From: Candidatus Moraniibacteriota bacterium
Lineage (GTDB): Bacteria; Patescibacteriota; Minisyncoccia; Moranbacterales; GCA-2747515
NCBI GenBank assembly: GCA_030592425.1
Contig: JAUVJK010000012.1
Span: 1 to 17,874, forward strand
Direction of reading: 5' to 3'
Length of the DNA stretch: 17,874 nucleotides
In this document: one piece after another, positions 1-6,504 of the stretch
Position numbering within the stretch: the first letter of the stretch is position 1
Layout of the letters: each line of letters opens with the position of its first letter
Notes under the pieces: generated by a model
What the model saw: only the letters and a program-made list of their open reading frames with translations
The model's database searches: none
Told to the model about the DNA's origin: nothing
Position numbers and translations under genes: made by a program

Positions 1-2319
1 GTCATCATCATTTGTGATCGTACAAGTTTTGTTCTCACCTGGCGCAAGCGTTACCGTACCATCTCTAGCACAGTCAGTATACCAGTCACCAGCTGTATAT
101 CCAGGAAGTGTATCTTCACTTACAACATATGTACCAGCATCGACAGTATGCGTTCCCCATGAGGAAGTAACACTATCAATATATACAGCGAAGTCACCTT
201 CAACTGCACTACCACCATTATCATTTGGAAGTACTTTGACGAGTGTCAATGTTCCTTGTTGTTCAGTATTGGTAAATGTACAACTCACTGATTCTCCTTC
301 TTCGAGATTTATAGTAGCTGTACCTGTAGATATATCTCCAACGGAATCCTGTGTATAATCATCCACACACGCGATATCATCAAGTGACCATCCCGATGGA
401 ACAGATTCTGTTACTGCATATTCACCAAAATCTACAATTTCACTATATACCTTTGTGTTTGATGTTGTCCCATTATCTATTAGTGAAAAATCTCCTAAAT
501 TATCAATATTTTGAGAAAACTGAAATACTGTTTCACTCTCTGGATTCGCTTGTTTAATAATCGTAATTTGCCCAGGAAATACGATAGCGCTAGCAGAAAG
601 CGAGAGGTCTTGATTTCCCACACTACAATTAGTTGCCTCTGTACATGTAAAATCTAGGACTCTCATGTGATACGGAGCTCCTGAAATATTAATAGCCGAA
701 TTATCCTGACCCCAATCTTCACGAGTGGAAATATGACCACCCCATGCCAAAACAACATAATCATCCCCATGTGCGTCAAAAGTGACTGTTATCCTTGTTG
801 AACTATCACCAGTATAGTCTCCAATCATCGTATATGGTGATAGTGTTGTGTTATGAGCATTATAGATAGTAAACTCTCCTGGAATCTGCGTAACACCCTC
901 ACCAGAAACATTTGAATCTAGAGGTATCGACAAAGTCTCTGGAACGACAGTATCACAATCACTAAATATATCACTGCATGGATCAGCATCTATTTTAGTT
1001 CTGTCAAAACTTGTAAGATAATCAAGAGCATGTTTCTCTGATTTCGTCGTATCCCACTCTATCTCAAGAGTATAAGTTTCTCCAGCAGTAAGATTCTTAA
1101 ATACAGCACGGTATGGAACAGAATCTCCCTCTAAGTATTGTGCTTGTTGTGCGTTAAGAGATCCTGTCACCCATGCAGCATCTTGACATTGCACAGTTCC
1201 GTCCGCGCCATCTTTACATTGTGTAATTTTAACTGATTGACTAGTTCCCGAAGATGGAGAAATAACAGTGAAAATTGTAAGGTGATCTATCTTCTCTATT
1301 TTCACCTCAGATTTATCCTCATCTATACTTATATCATCCGCATCCACTTTCTCAACTTTCTTTTCATTATCAAGGTCATCCTCGTCTTCAACAAAAGCAA
1401 CTTCTATCAAGTCTGCATCTACATCCTGGTTAAGAGATGGGAATATTAATTCGAATTCAAATGTACCATTTTCCATTGTGGATGTGATATCCCAAGCTGT
1501 GTCAGACAGAGCATTTAATTCCGCAATTTGTTCATCTGTTAATTTTACTTCTTTTACTGTGATCTCACGTGCATTATCTGCATTTGCTTCCATGTCGATC
1601 TTTGTGAATGTAATCTTGAGTCCATCAACGTCATCCGTATCATCGAGATCGAGTTCATACTCGACACCTTCTTCGACACATCGTGTATATGAATTATCTT
1701 CGTCATTGTATGTCCATTCATCTTTGCATTCTTCTTCGACATCGCTTTGCGTATCTTCTTCAACAATATTTCCCTCATCATCTTTTGATACATTGATCGC
1801 GACTGACTGTGTTTCCGTATTCCCTTCACCCTCTGTTGATTCTTCAACGACTGTTTCATCAGTTTCTTCACCTTCCTCAGTTACATCATCCCCTGACACG
1901 TCGGTCACGACCGATGGTGTTTCTGTAGCGTCATCTCCCTCTGTAGTATCTACATCAGCTGTATCCTCATCAGTCGATTCCTCCATCATCTCTCCTTCTG
2001 TGACTTCATCCGTTTCAGTTGTTTCAGTATTTTCATCATCCCCTGACACGTCGGTCGCGACCGACTGTGTTTCTTCAACACTTTCTTCTTCGGTAGATTC
2101 CTCCGCAGGAGTTTCTTCGGCTTCCTCAGTAGATTCTTCTGCCGAAACATCTTCTACGACTTCTTCTGCAACAGCAGACTCCGTACTTGCAGCAATTGCA
2201 AAATAAAGACCTGGTCCACCTGCAGGTTGCAACAAAAACACACTCAATATCATAATATTGAAGCCTTTCATTAATCGATTGACGGTCCTCTTTCGTAATA
2301 CCATATTTTTTTGGAACAT
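1..2319 (-). CDS. Large secreted surface/adhesin-like protein, 3' end beyond the window
   Basis: An uninterrupted frame of exactly 773 codons runs from the ATG at 2319 to the left edge with no stop, so the C-terminus is missing. AGGAGG lies 5 bases before the ATG, the best ribosome site in the window. Residues 20-45 form a hydrophobic signal or anchor segment. Residues 46-200 are an acidic Glu/Asp/Thr/Ser low-complexity stalk with an internal 50-residue repeat (TDVSGDD at 89-95 and 139-145). Residues 360-580 resemble a domain known from bacterial prealbumin-like-fold adhesins (landmarks EWDTTKSEKHALDYLT and VLAWGGHIS). Two SpaA/prealbumin-like modules follow at about 583-687 and 688-773, each starting with an ITIIK or LTLVK strand and ending in C-T-(F/I)-T-N. 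I infer a cell-surface structural or adhesive role. The missing C-terminus may carry a sorting signal. The family resemblance is from memory of such sequences, not a search. Confidence 0.9.
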   Translation of the reverse strand, partial: MFQKNMVLRKRTVNRLMKGFNIMILSVFLLQPAGGPGLYFAIAASTESAVAEEVVEDVSAEESTEEAEETPAEESTEEESVEETQSVATDVSGDDENTETTETDEVTEGEMMEESTDEDTADVDTTEGDDATETPSVVTDVSGDDVTEEGEETDETVVEESTEGEGNTETQSVAINVSKDDEGNIVEEDTQSDVEEECKDEWTYNDEDNSYTRCVEEGVEYELDLDDTDDVDGLKITFTKIDMEANADNAREITVKEVKLTDEQIAELNALSDTAWDITSTMENGTFEFELIFPSLNQDVDADLIEVAFVEDEDDLDNEKKVEKVDADDISIDEDKSEVKIEKIDHLTIFTVISPSSGTSQSVKITQCKDGADGTVQCQDAAWVTGSLNAQQAQYLEGDSVPYRAVFKNLTAGETYTLEIEWDTTKSEKHALDYLTSFDRTKIDADPCSDIFSDCDTVVPETLSIPLDSNVSGEGVTQIPGEFTIYNAHNTTLSPYTMIGDYTGDSSTRITVTFDAHGDDYVVLAWGGHISTREDWGQDNSAINISGAPYHMRVLDFTCTEATNCSVGNQDLSLSASAIVFPGQITIIKQANPESETVFQFSQNIDNLGDFSLIDNGTTSNTKVYSEIVDFGEYAVTESVPSGWSLDDIACVDDYTQDSVGDISTGTATINLEEGESVSCTFTNTEQQGTLTLVKVLPNDNGGSAVEGDFAVYIDSVTSSWGTHTVDAGTYVVSEDTLPGYTAGDWYTDCARDGTVTLAPGENKTCTITNDDD
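1884..2074 (-). repeat. 41-bp direct repeat (two copies, 150 bp apart) containing a palindrome
   Basis: Copy A (1884-1924) and copy B (2034-2074) differ at only three positions and lie exactly 150 bp (50 codons) apart inside the left-edge gene. Copy B contains a perfect 16-bp palindrome, GTCGGTCGCGACCGAC, at 2050-2065; copy A has a degraded version. A weaker third copy lies near 1796-1816. The repeats encode (Q/P)SV(A/V)TDVSGDD in the acidic stalk. The simplest explanation is internal duplication of a 50-codon unit. Confidence 0.8.
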
Positions 2320-2324
2320 CACGT

Positions 2325-2330
2325 CCTCCT
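2325..2330 (-). promoter_or_regulatory. Strong Shine-Dalgarno of the left-edge surface protein
   Basis: On the minus strand this reads AGGAGG, 5 bases before the ATG at 2319. It fixes the start of the left-edge gene. None of the other complete genes here has a comparable site. Confidence 0.85.
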
Positions 2331-2391
2331 CACGAAATGTTCTATTTAGAAATAATAAATTAAAATTGCAAATTTGATGCTTTAAAAAACT

Positions 2392-2457
2392 AAAAAAGCA
2401 ACAAGACACAACTCAACACGACTGTTTCACACAGTTAGCTGAACAATTTCTTGTCGC
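2392..2457 (-). terminator. Structured leader hairpin with U-run: attenuator or small-RNA terminator
   Basis: On the minus strand a 60-base element folds as a long hairpin. Outer arms are GCGACAAGA (2449-2457) and TCTTGTTGC (2398-2406, one G-U pair). A six-pair middle helix (TTCAGC with GTTGAG) and an inner helix ACTGT/ACAGT with loop GTGAA lie inside. The outer stem abuts T6 at 2392-2397, and a second T6 lies at 2384-2389. This is intrinsic-terminator geometry, but it sits upstream of the left-edge gene, about 72 bases before its ATG. It could be a transcription attenuator in that gene's leader or the 3' end of a small RNA of about 165 bases starting from the promoter at 2566-2594. The fold was done by hand. 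Confidence 0.5.
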
Positions 2458-2565
2458 CTCTTTATTCAATTCAATCAAATCTCTTAGCCTAATGATTCTT
2501 CAATTAAAAAATTATATAAAATTGTAAGGGAATATCGCACACTACCCCTACCTAACTGTATTTTT

Positions 2566-2594
2566 ATAATACTCCTCACACTAAAAATACGCAA
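2566..2594 (-). promoter_or_regulatory. Candidate sigma70 promoter for the leader / left-edge gene
   Basis: The minus strand has -35 TTGCGT (2589-2594), a 17-base spacer and -10 TATTAT (2566-2571), predicting a start near 2559 and a leader of about 240 bases. A second possible -10, TATAAT at 2511-2516, has only a weak -35. Apart from these, the leader hairpin at 2392-2457 and the alaS-side hairpins, I see nothing else in the 2320-2833 gap. Confidence 0.45.
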
Positions 2595-2710
2595 ATTTTT
2601 TTACTCCTTTCTGTGGATATCCTATTTACACTTTACCACACCCAACATATTAAAAGTATTTCAACAAAAACTTTGTTTTTGAAAGAAAAATTCAGACTCC
2701 AGACAACTTA

Positions 2711-2774
2711 TTTTCAAATCAACGCATCAATGACCCATTTAATCACTGATTAAATGGGTCATTCTTTTTGAAAA
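2711..2774. repeat. Large inverted repeat: perfect 16-bp stem with outer complementary arms
   Basis: The arms at 2729-2744 and 2748-2763 are perfectly complementary over 16 bp around a 3-base loop. Outside them, TTTTCAAA (2711-2718) can pair with TTTGAAAA (2767-2774). It lies just downstream of the alaS terminator and 400 bp before the left-edge gene. On the plus strand a T5 follows the inner stem, but no plus-strand gene points at it. Minus-strand read-through RNA would form the hairpin without a clear U-tail. It may be a backup terminator, an RNA stabiliser or a mobile-element remnant. Confidence 0.6.
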
Positions 2775-2775
2775 T

Positions 2776-2803
2776 AAAAAAGAAGTCCTAAGACATCTTT
2801 TTT
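2776..2803 (-). terminator. Intrinsic terminator of the alaS operon
   Basis: Stem arms 2776-2787 and 2792-2803 (12 pairs with one mismatch) enclose a 4-base loop. The minus-strand 3' arm ends in a T6 run. It lies about 30 bases after the alaS stop at 2834. Confidence 0.75.
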
Positions 2804-2833
2804 CTTTATTCTTTCTTATCTGTTCTCTATTAG

Positions 2834-4990
2834 CTATTCCTCAAGAACAGCTTTGATCCGTCGCACACCAGCGCTAGAAGATTTCTCTTTTAATATTTTG
2901 AATGTTCCCTTGATATCACCTGTATTTTTGACATGTGGACCACCACAAAGCTCATGTGAGTACACGTCGCCACAGTCATCATCACCAATTGTGTATACAA
3001 TAACTCGATCTGGATACTTTTCCCAAAAACTACCCTCTACACCAGCCTTAAGTGCTTCTCCCTTTGTCATTTCTTCTATCATTACAGGGCAGTCTGCTTC
3101 AATCGCCGCATTCACATATTTCTCAACTTGATCAAGAACATCACGCTCCACCTTATGATCACATGTAAAATCGAAACGCGTCCGCTCTTGGGTGATATTT
3201 GACCCTCTTTGATGCACATCTTTACCAACATATTTCCGTAGACCCGCAAGCATAAGATGTGTTGCAGTATGCAGCGCTGTTGTTTTTTCACTGTGTTCTG
3301 CGAGTCCTCCTTTGAACTTCCCAGCAGATGCTGTCTTGGATATTTCTTGATGTTTTTTGAATTCTTTTTGAAAGACAGCGAGATCAACATTGATATTTTT
3401 CTTCTGCGCAAGTTCTTGCGTCAATTCCAGTGGAAAGCCATACGTTGTAAAAAGAATAAAGGCATCTTTTCCTGAGATCGTTTCATTTTTTGTAATAATC
3501 TTATCAAATTCACGTAAACCTTTTGCAAGTGTTTTACGAAACTGCGTACCTTCTTTCGCAATTTCTGCAAGAATTTCTTCAACTTTTTCACCAACAGATG
3601 GATAGGCCTGTTTGTACATTTCTACAAGATCCATCGAAAGAGTCGCTAAAGCACCTTCTGGGATCTTTAACACATCAGCATAAAAGATCGCACGCCGTAA
3701 AATCCGCCGTAAAACATATCCTTGATCCTTATTGGACGGCACAATCCCATCAACCATCATAAAGATCGCTCCACGAAGGTGGTCGGCAATGATGCGAAAT
3801 GCACGTTTATTTTTTTCGTCACTATACCGCGCATCTGTGACTGTTTCCAATTCTGCAATCGTTCCTTTGAAAATATTGATCGTGAAGACATCGGCATTGT
3901 GATTTGCAGCTGCAGTAATACGTTCCAATCCCCCGCCAAAATCAACATTCTTTTGTTCTAACTTTTTGAAGGCTCCTGCCTGCCTCAACCTACCAGCATT
4001 CAATTCTCTTTTTATCCATTTACGACCAAAGCCAGTTTTCAATTTTTGTTCTCGACCCACTGCTTCTTCACGTGTTTGAAATTCTTCATAGTGAATCAAT
4101 TTCTTCGGTTTATGTTTCAGTGTATGTTCTGACGCATCACCCTCACAGTGTTCATTCCAACGTCGCTGAAGATTATTCGTTTGTCCGATATAGATCGAGT
4201 CGTCATCGCATAAAATAGCGTATGTAAAATAAAGATCCGGTTTCGGCGCAGGTAGATCTGTTTTGATGTACTCCATGAAAACGCTATTACCAAGCTCTAT
4301 AAATCGTCCACAATCACAGTTTGGATGACAGTATTTACCATACGCAGTGTCATGTTTTCCGCCAAAATCATAAAATACCTCTGAATCTGGTCCACCAGGT
4401 TCACCTGCTGGCATATTTCCTGGCACACCAGCACGGCTCCACCAGTTCTTCGTAGCATCGTAATAGAAAATATGACCATCGCCCATACCTTTTTTTCCAC
4501 CATCTTCTTCCGACCCGATCTCGACGATTTCCGCATGTATACCTTTTCCTTCAAAAAGTTCTTGCCACAATCCTGCTGACTCAGTATCACGTGGAATGTC
4601 GTTTTCTTTGTCTCCGATGAAGCATGTTGTATAAATCTTATTTGGATCAAGTCCAACTTCATCTGTGAGAAATGTAAAGAACATTTCTAGTTGCTTCTCT
4701 TTGAAGTAATCACCAAGTGACCAATTGCCAAGCATCTCAAAAAATGTCGTGTGACGATTATCACCAACTTCATCAATATCTTCTGCACGGAAACATTTTT
4801 GACTATTTGCTAGTCGTACACCTTCAGGATGATCCTGCCCCAGCAAATAGGGTATCAATGGTTGCATGCCAGATCCTGTAAAAAGTGTCGTCGGATCATT
4901 TTCTGGTGTGATCCCAGCTGACGGAATGATCGTGTGACCATATTTCTTACAGTGTTCAAAATATTTTGTGCGTACTTCATTGATTGTCAT
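2834..4990 (-). CDS. alaS: Alanyl-tRNA synthetase with an inserted GIY-YIG nuclease domain
   Basis: This enzyme charges tRNA(Ala) with alanine in the cytoplasm. Class II motif 2 surrounds FRAEDIDEVGDNRHTTFFEMLG (67-88), with GNWSLGDYF after it. Motif 3 is GGGLERI (352-358). The editing domain carries the zinc-site motifs HTATH (574-578) and CGGPH (682-686). The protein stops soon after GVRRIKAVLEE, so the usual C-terminal oligomerisation/tRNA-binding (C-Ala, DHHA1) domain is absent. Without the insertion it would be about 620 residues, against roughly 875 for Escherichia coli. Residues 245-340 are an extra GIY-YIG domain between motifs 2 and 3, described separately. The start gives the expected N-terminus (TINEVRTKYFEHCKKYGH) but has no Shine-Dalgarno. 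The gene follows the 101-residue gene by 20 bases and is last in a long operon with a terminator at 2776-2803. All core motifs are intact, so I expect an active enzyme. Confidence 0.97.
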   Translation of the reverse strand: MTINEVRTKYFEHCKKYGHTIIPSAGITPENDPTTLFTGSGMQPLIPYLLGQDHPEGVRLANSQKCFRAEDIDEVGDNRHTTFFEMLGNWSLGDYFKEKQLEMFFTFLTDEVGLDPNKIYTTCFIGDKENDIPRDTESAGLWQELFEGKGIHAEIVEIGSEEDGGKKGMGDGHIFYYDATKNWWSRAGVPGNMPAGEPGGPDSEVFYDFGGKHDTAYGKYCHPNCDCGRFIELGNSVFMEYIKTDLPAPKPDLYFTYAILCDDDSIYIGQTNNLQRRWNEHCEGDASEHTLKHKPKKLIHYEEFQTREEAVGREQKLKTGFGRKWIKRELNAGRLRQAGAFKKLEQKNVDFGGGLERITAAANHNADVFTINIFKGTIAELETVTDARYSDEKNKRAFRIIADHLRGAIFMMVDGIVPSNKDQGYVLRRILRRAIFYADVLKIPEGALATLSMDLVEMYKQAYPSVGEKVEEILAEIAKEGTQFRKTLAKGLREFDKIITKNETISGKDAFILFTTYGFPLELTQELAQKKNINVDLAVFQKEFKKHQEISKTASAGKFKGGLAEHSEKTTALHTATHLMLAGLRKYVGKDVHQRGSNITQERTRFDFTCDHKVERDVLDQVEKYVNAAIEADCPVMIEEMTKGEALKAGVEGSFWEKYPDRVIVYTIGDDDCGDVYSHELCGGPHVKNTGDIKGTFKILKEKSSSAGVRRIKAVLEE
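3971..4258 (-). other. In-frame GIY-YIG nuclease cassette inside alaS
   Basis: The 96 or so residues 245-340 of AlaRS have no counterpart in ordinary AlaRS. There, the strand ending in ...VFMxY/F is joined by a short turn to the strand before the motif 3 glycines. The insert shows a small standalone-type (YhbQ/URI-like) GIY-YIG domain: strand YFTYAIL (254-260, GIY position), IYIGQT (266-271, YIG position), LQRRWNEH (274-281, conserved Arg), a KPKKLIHYEEF strand (294-304), then EEAVGREQKLK (308-318), whose Glu-314 is in the metal-binding position. It ends in GFGRKWIKREL plus a short NAGRLRQAGA tail. The catalytic residues appear present. There are no intein splice residues (no Cys/Ser start, no His-Asn end) and it is too short for a group I intron, so it is probably translated and retained. 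Codon and base use look like the host gene's. Confidence 0.9.
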
Positions 4991-5010
4991 GGTGTATTGT
5001 ATAAAATTCT

Positions 5011-5316
5011 TTATCCATGTTTCATTTTTCTGCGCTCTGAGCGCATATTCACCATCTTTTTCTTAAGACGATATGTCTGCTCCTCCAAAAAACGAATTTT
5101 ATTTTCATGATCCTTTGATTGTCGTATCTTTTCCTGAATTTGCACATCGATTGAAATTTTTTGTCTCGATAAGCGGCCTACCTCAAGATCCGTTTCCTCC
5201 TTTGTTCGCACCAGACGTTTCAGATCAGATTCTAGGGAGATGAATTTCATCTGATCTCTCCGAAGATCCGAGAGAATCTGTTGCTCTTCCATGTCTTCCT
5301 GTGCACTTTGTGGCAT
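5011..5316 (-). CDS. Small coiled-coil protein, unrecognised
   Basis: A 101-residue soluble protein. Almost the whole length (about 8-95) is charged and heptad-like (for example LESDLKRLVRTKEETDLEV and ENKIRFLEEQTYRLKKKM), predicting one long coiled coil. It has no signal peptide, membrane segment or cysteines. It ends 20 bases before alaS and begins 17 bases after the 196-residue gene, so all are probably on one mRNA. I do not recognise a family. Compositional similarity to many coiled-coil proteins makes homology guesses unsafe. It could form dimers or act as a scaffold, but nothing in the sequence points to a partner. Confidence 0.75.
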   Translation of the reverse strand: MPQSAQEDMEEQQILSDLRRDQMKFISLESDLKRLVRTKEETDLEVGRLSRQKISIDVQIQEKIRQSKDHENKIRFLEEQTYRLKKKMVNMRSERRKMKHG

Positions 5317-5333
5317 ATGTTCTGTGATAAAAA

Positions 5334-5924
5334 TTAAAATGAGCTGTTCACACGACCAGACCCAGAATGACTACCAAGATGTCCTGACGAATCAGCTGAA
5401 CTAGTAGTCGCAGAATGATTATCATTCGAACGGAAACTTCTTCTGATTGTAGGTGATGGATGACTCTTGTCAACACCAGCTAGACTATGTGACGCGCGGT
5501 GTGATGCATTGATCTGATCGATCGCGCTCAAATGACTCCGTTGCCTCTGTGGTGATCGATCACTACGGGGATCCAATCGTGTTTTCTTTTTATCAATAAT
5601 ATCTTCATCAATCTTTTTCCCAAGATACTTACGTTTGATCTTTGGGATACCTAAAGCTCCTGCAACAAGTTTCGCTTTTCGCACATTTATATGATCTCCC
5701 TTGTCAAATCTCCAATGTGCAGCTTTTTCTCTAATACGCTTACGCATAGCTCTCCCATTATCTTCTGCTATACCCTCCATCAAATCTTCGTCAATGATCC
5801 TTTTCTGTTTCTTGGTCAAAGAAGCACGTTGATACTGAGAATTCTTTTTTAACCTGTTCAAAAATTCATTCTTTCTGCGCTTCTTTCTATGTGCTTCTTT
5901 TCGCGATGCAAGTATTTTTTTCAT
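5334..5924 (-). CDS. Highly basic protein with Ser-rich tail, unrecognised
   Basis: A 196-residue protein in two parts. Residues 1-115 are very rich in Lys/Arg and predicted helical (ASRKEAHRKKRRKNEFLNRL, then SLTKKQKRIIDEDLMEGI and NVRKAKLVAGALGIPKIKRK). Residues 116-196 are Ser/His/Arg-rich and look disordered. Such a charge pattern suits nucleic-acid binding, which is inference only. The order of short motifs, L-T-K-K-x-K-R then V-(R/K)-x-A-x-x-V-x-G-A, loosely parallels the next upstream gene (GLNDKERRQI then DVKEALRVLGA), so the two may be distant paralogues. It has no Shine-Dalgarno, and 17-base gaps on both sides imply co-transcription. I do not recognise the family. Confidence 0.7.
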   Translation of the reverse strand: MKKILASRKEAHRKKRRKNEFLNRLKKNSQYQRASLTKKQKRIIDEDLMEGIAEDNGRAMRKRIREKAAHWRFDKGDHINVRKAKLVAGALGIPKIKRKYLGKKIDEDIIDKKKTRLDPRSDRSPQRQRSHLSAIDQINASHRASHSLAGVDKSHPSPTIRRSFRSNDNHSATTSSADSSGHLGSHSGSGRVNSSF

Positions 5925-5941
5925 AAACTACATACTATCTT

Positions 5942-6424
5942 TTATAACCTATGATCTTCTCGATTGCTGAAGTATTCGTCAGGTGACGGAAACTTCTGTA
6001 CCTGATCATTCTGCTTAACATTCACATCACTGCTCACAGCGCTATCAGTCGTTTCTTTTTCTACTACAGGCTCTTTATTTTCTTCGCTAGCTTGTTCTTC
6101 TTCAATTTTTTTTGCTCGCTTGAGATGCGAACGAGTCTTTGCACTATCAGCACCGAGAACTCTCAACGCTTCTTTTACATCCTTATATGCGTAGCGCCCC
6201 TCCGTAATACCATCAGTTAATATTTTTGCAAGATCTCCTTCCTTTAAATACTTTGTATTCCGCACATAATGATCAATGTCAGTCCATGCCTTTGAATGAT
6301 TTATAGCACGACTGATCTGCCGACGTTCTTTATCATTCAAACCACTCACACCTTTCTTTTCAAATTTCCATTCAGGATTATTTTCTGGATTACCACCCCA
6401 GATCATATTTCGATTCTTACTCAT
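5942..6424 (-). CDS. Small helical protein with acidic disordered tail, unrecognised
   Basis: A 160-residue protein. Residues 1-28 have a polar, Asn/Trp-containing start. Residues 29-108 look like a compact helical domain (DKERRQISRAINHSKAW, DLAKILTDGITEGRYAYKDV, KEALRVLGADSAKTRSHLKR). Residues 109-160 are Glu/Ser/Val-rich and probably disordered. It has no membrane segment, signal or metal-binding cluster. It follows the exchanger gene after 80 bases, the longest gap in this run, and precedes the 196-residue gene by 17 bases. The spacer holds a small hairpin but no convincing promoter. The domain order loosely resembles that of the 196-residue neighbour. I do not recognise it. Confidence 0.75.
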   Translation of the reverse strand: MSKNRNMIWGGNPENNPEWKFEKKGVSGLNDKERRQISRAINHSKAWTDIDHYVRNTKYLKEGDLAKILTDGITEGRYAYKDVKEALRVLGADSAKTRSHLKRAKKIEEEQASEENKEPVVEKETTDSAVSSDVNVKQNDQVQKFPSPDEYFSNREDHRL

Positions 6425-6504
6425 AGTTTTTTGCTCATCATATTAATACCATTAACAATGCGATTGCTCTTCACAAGAGGCTCTTTTTTATTCTATAAGA
6501 AATA

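Noticed and set aside
1478..2206. A long Ser/Val/Thr-rich plus-strand frame of 242 codons
   Set aside because: It is antisense to the acidic stalk of the left-edge minus-strand gene, whose frame is open for 773 codons with a signal segment and Shine-Dalgarno. Reverse complements of Glu/Asp/Thr codons give such Ser-rich frames.
2398..2457. tRNA gene
   Set aside because: The 60-base element folds as one long hairpin with a U-run, without cloverleaf arms, a T-loop consensus or an anticodon stem.
3971..4258. Intein or group I intron within alaS
   Set aside because: There is no Cys/Ser/Thr at the expected splice start and no His-Asn at the end. The insert is about 290 bases and in frame throughout, too short for an intron carrying an ORF.
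6440..6492. Terminator between the exchanger and the 160-residue gene
   Set aside because: A CTCTT/AAGAG hairpin is present, but its T-run lies on the plus-strand side, and no plus-strand gene reads into it; on the minus strand there is no U-tail.
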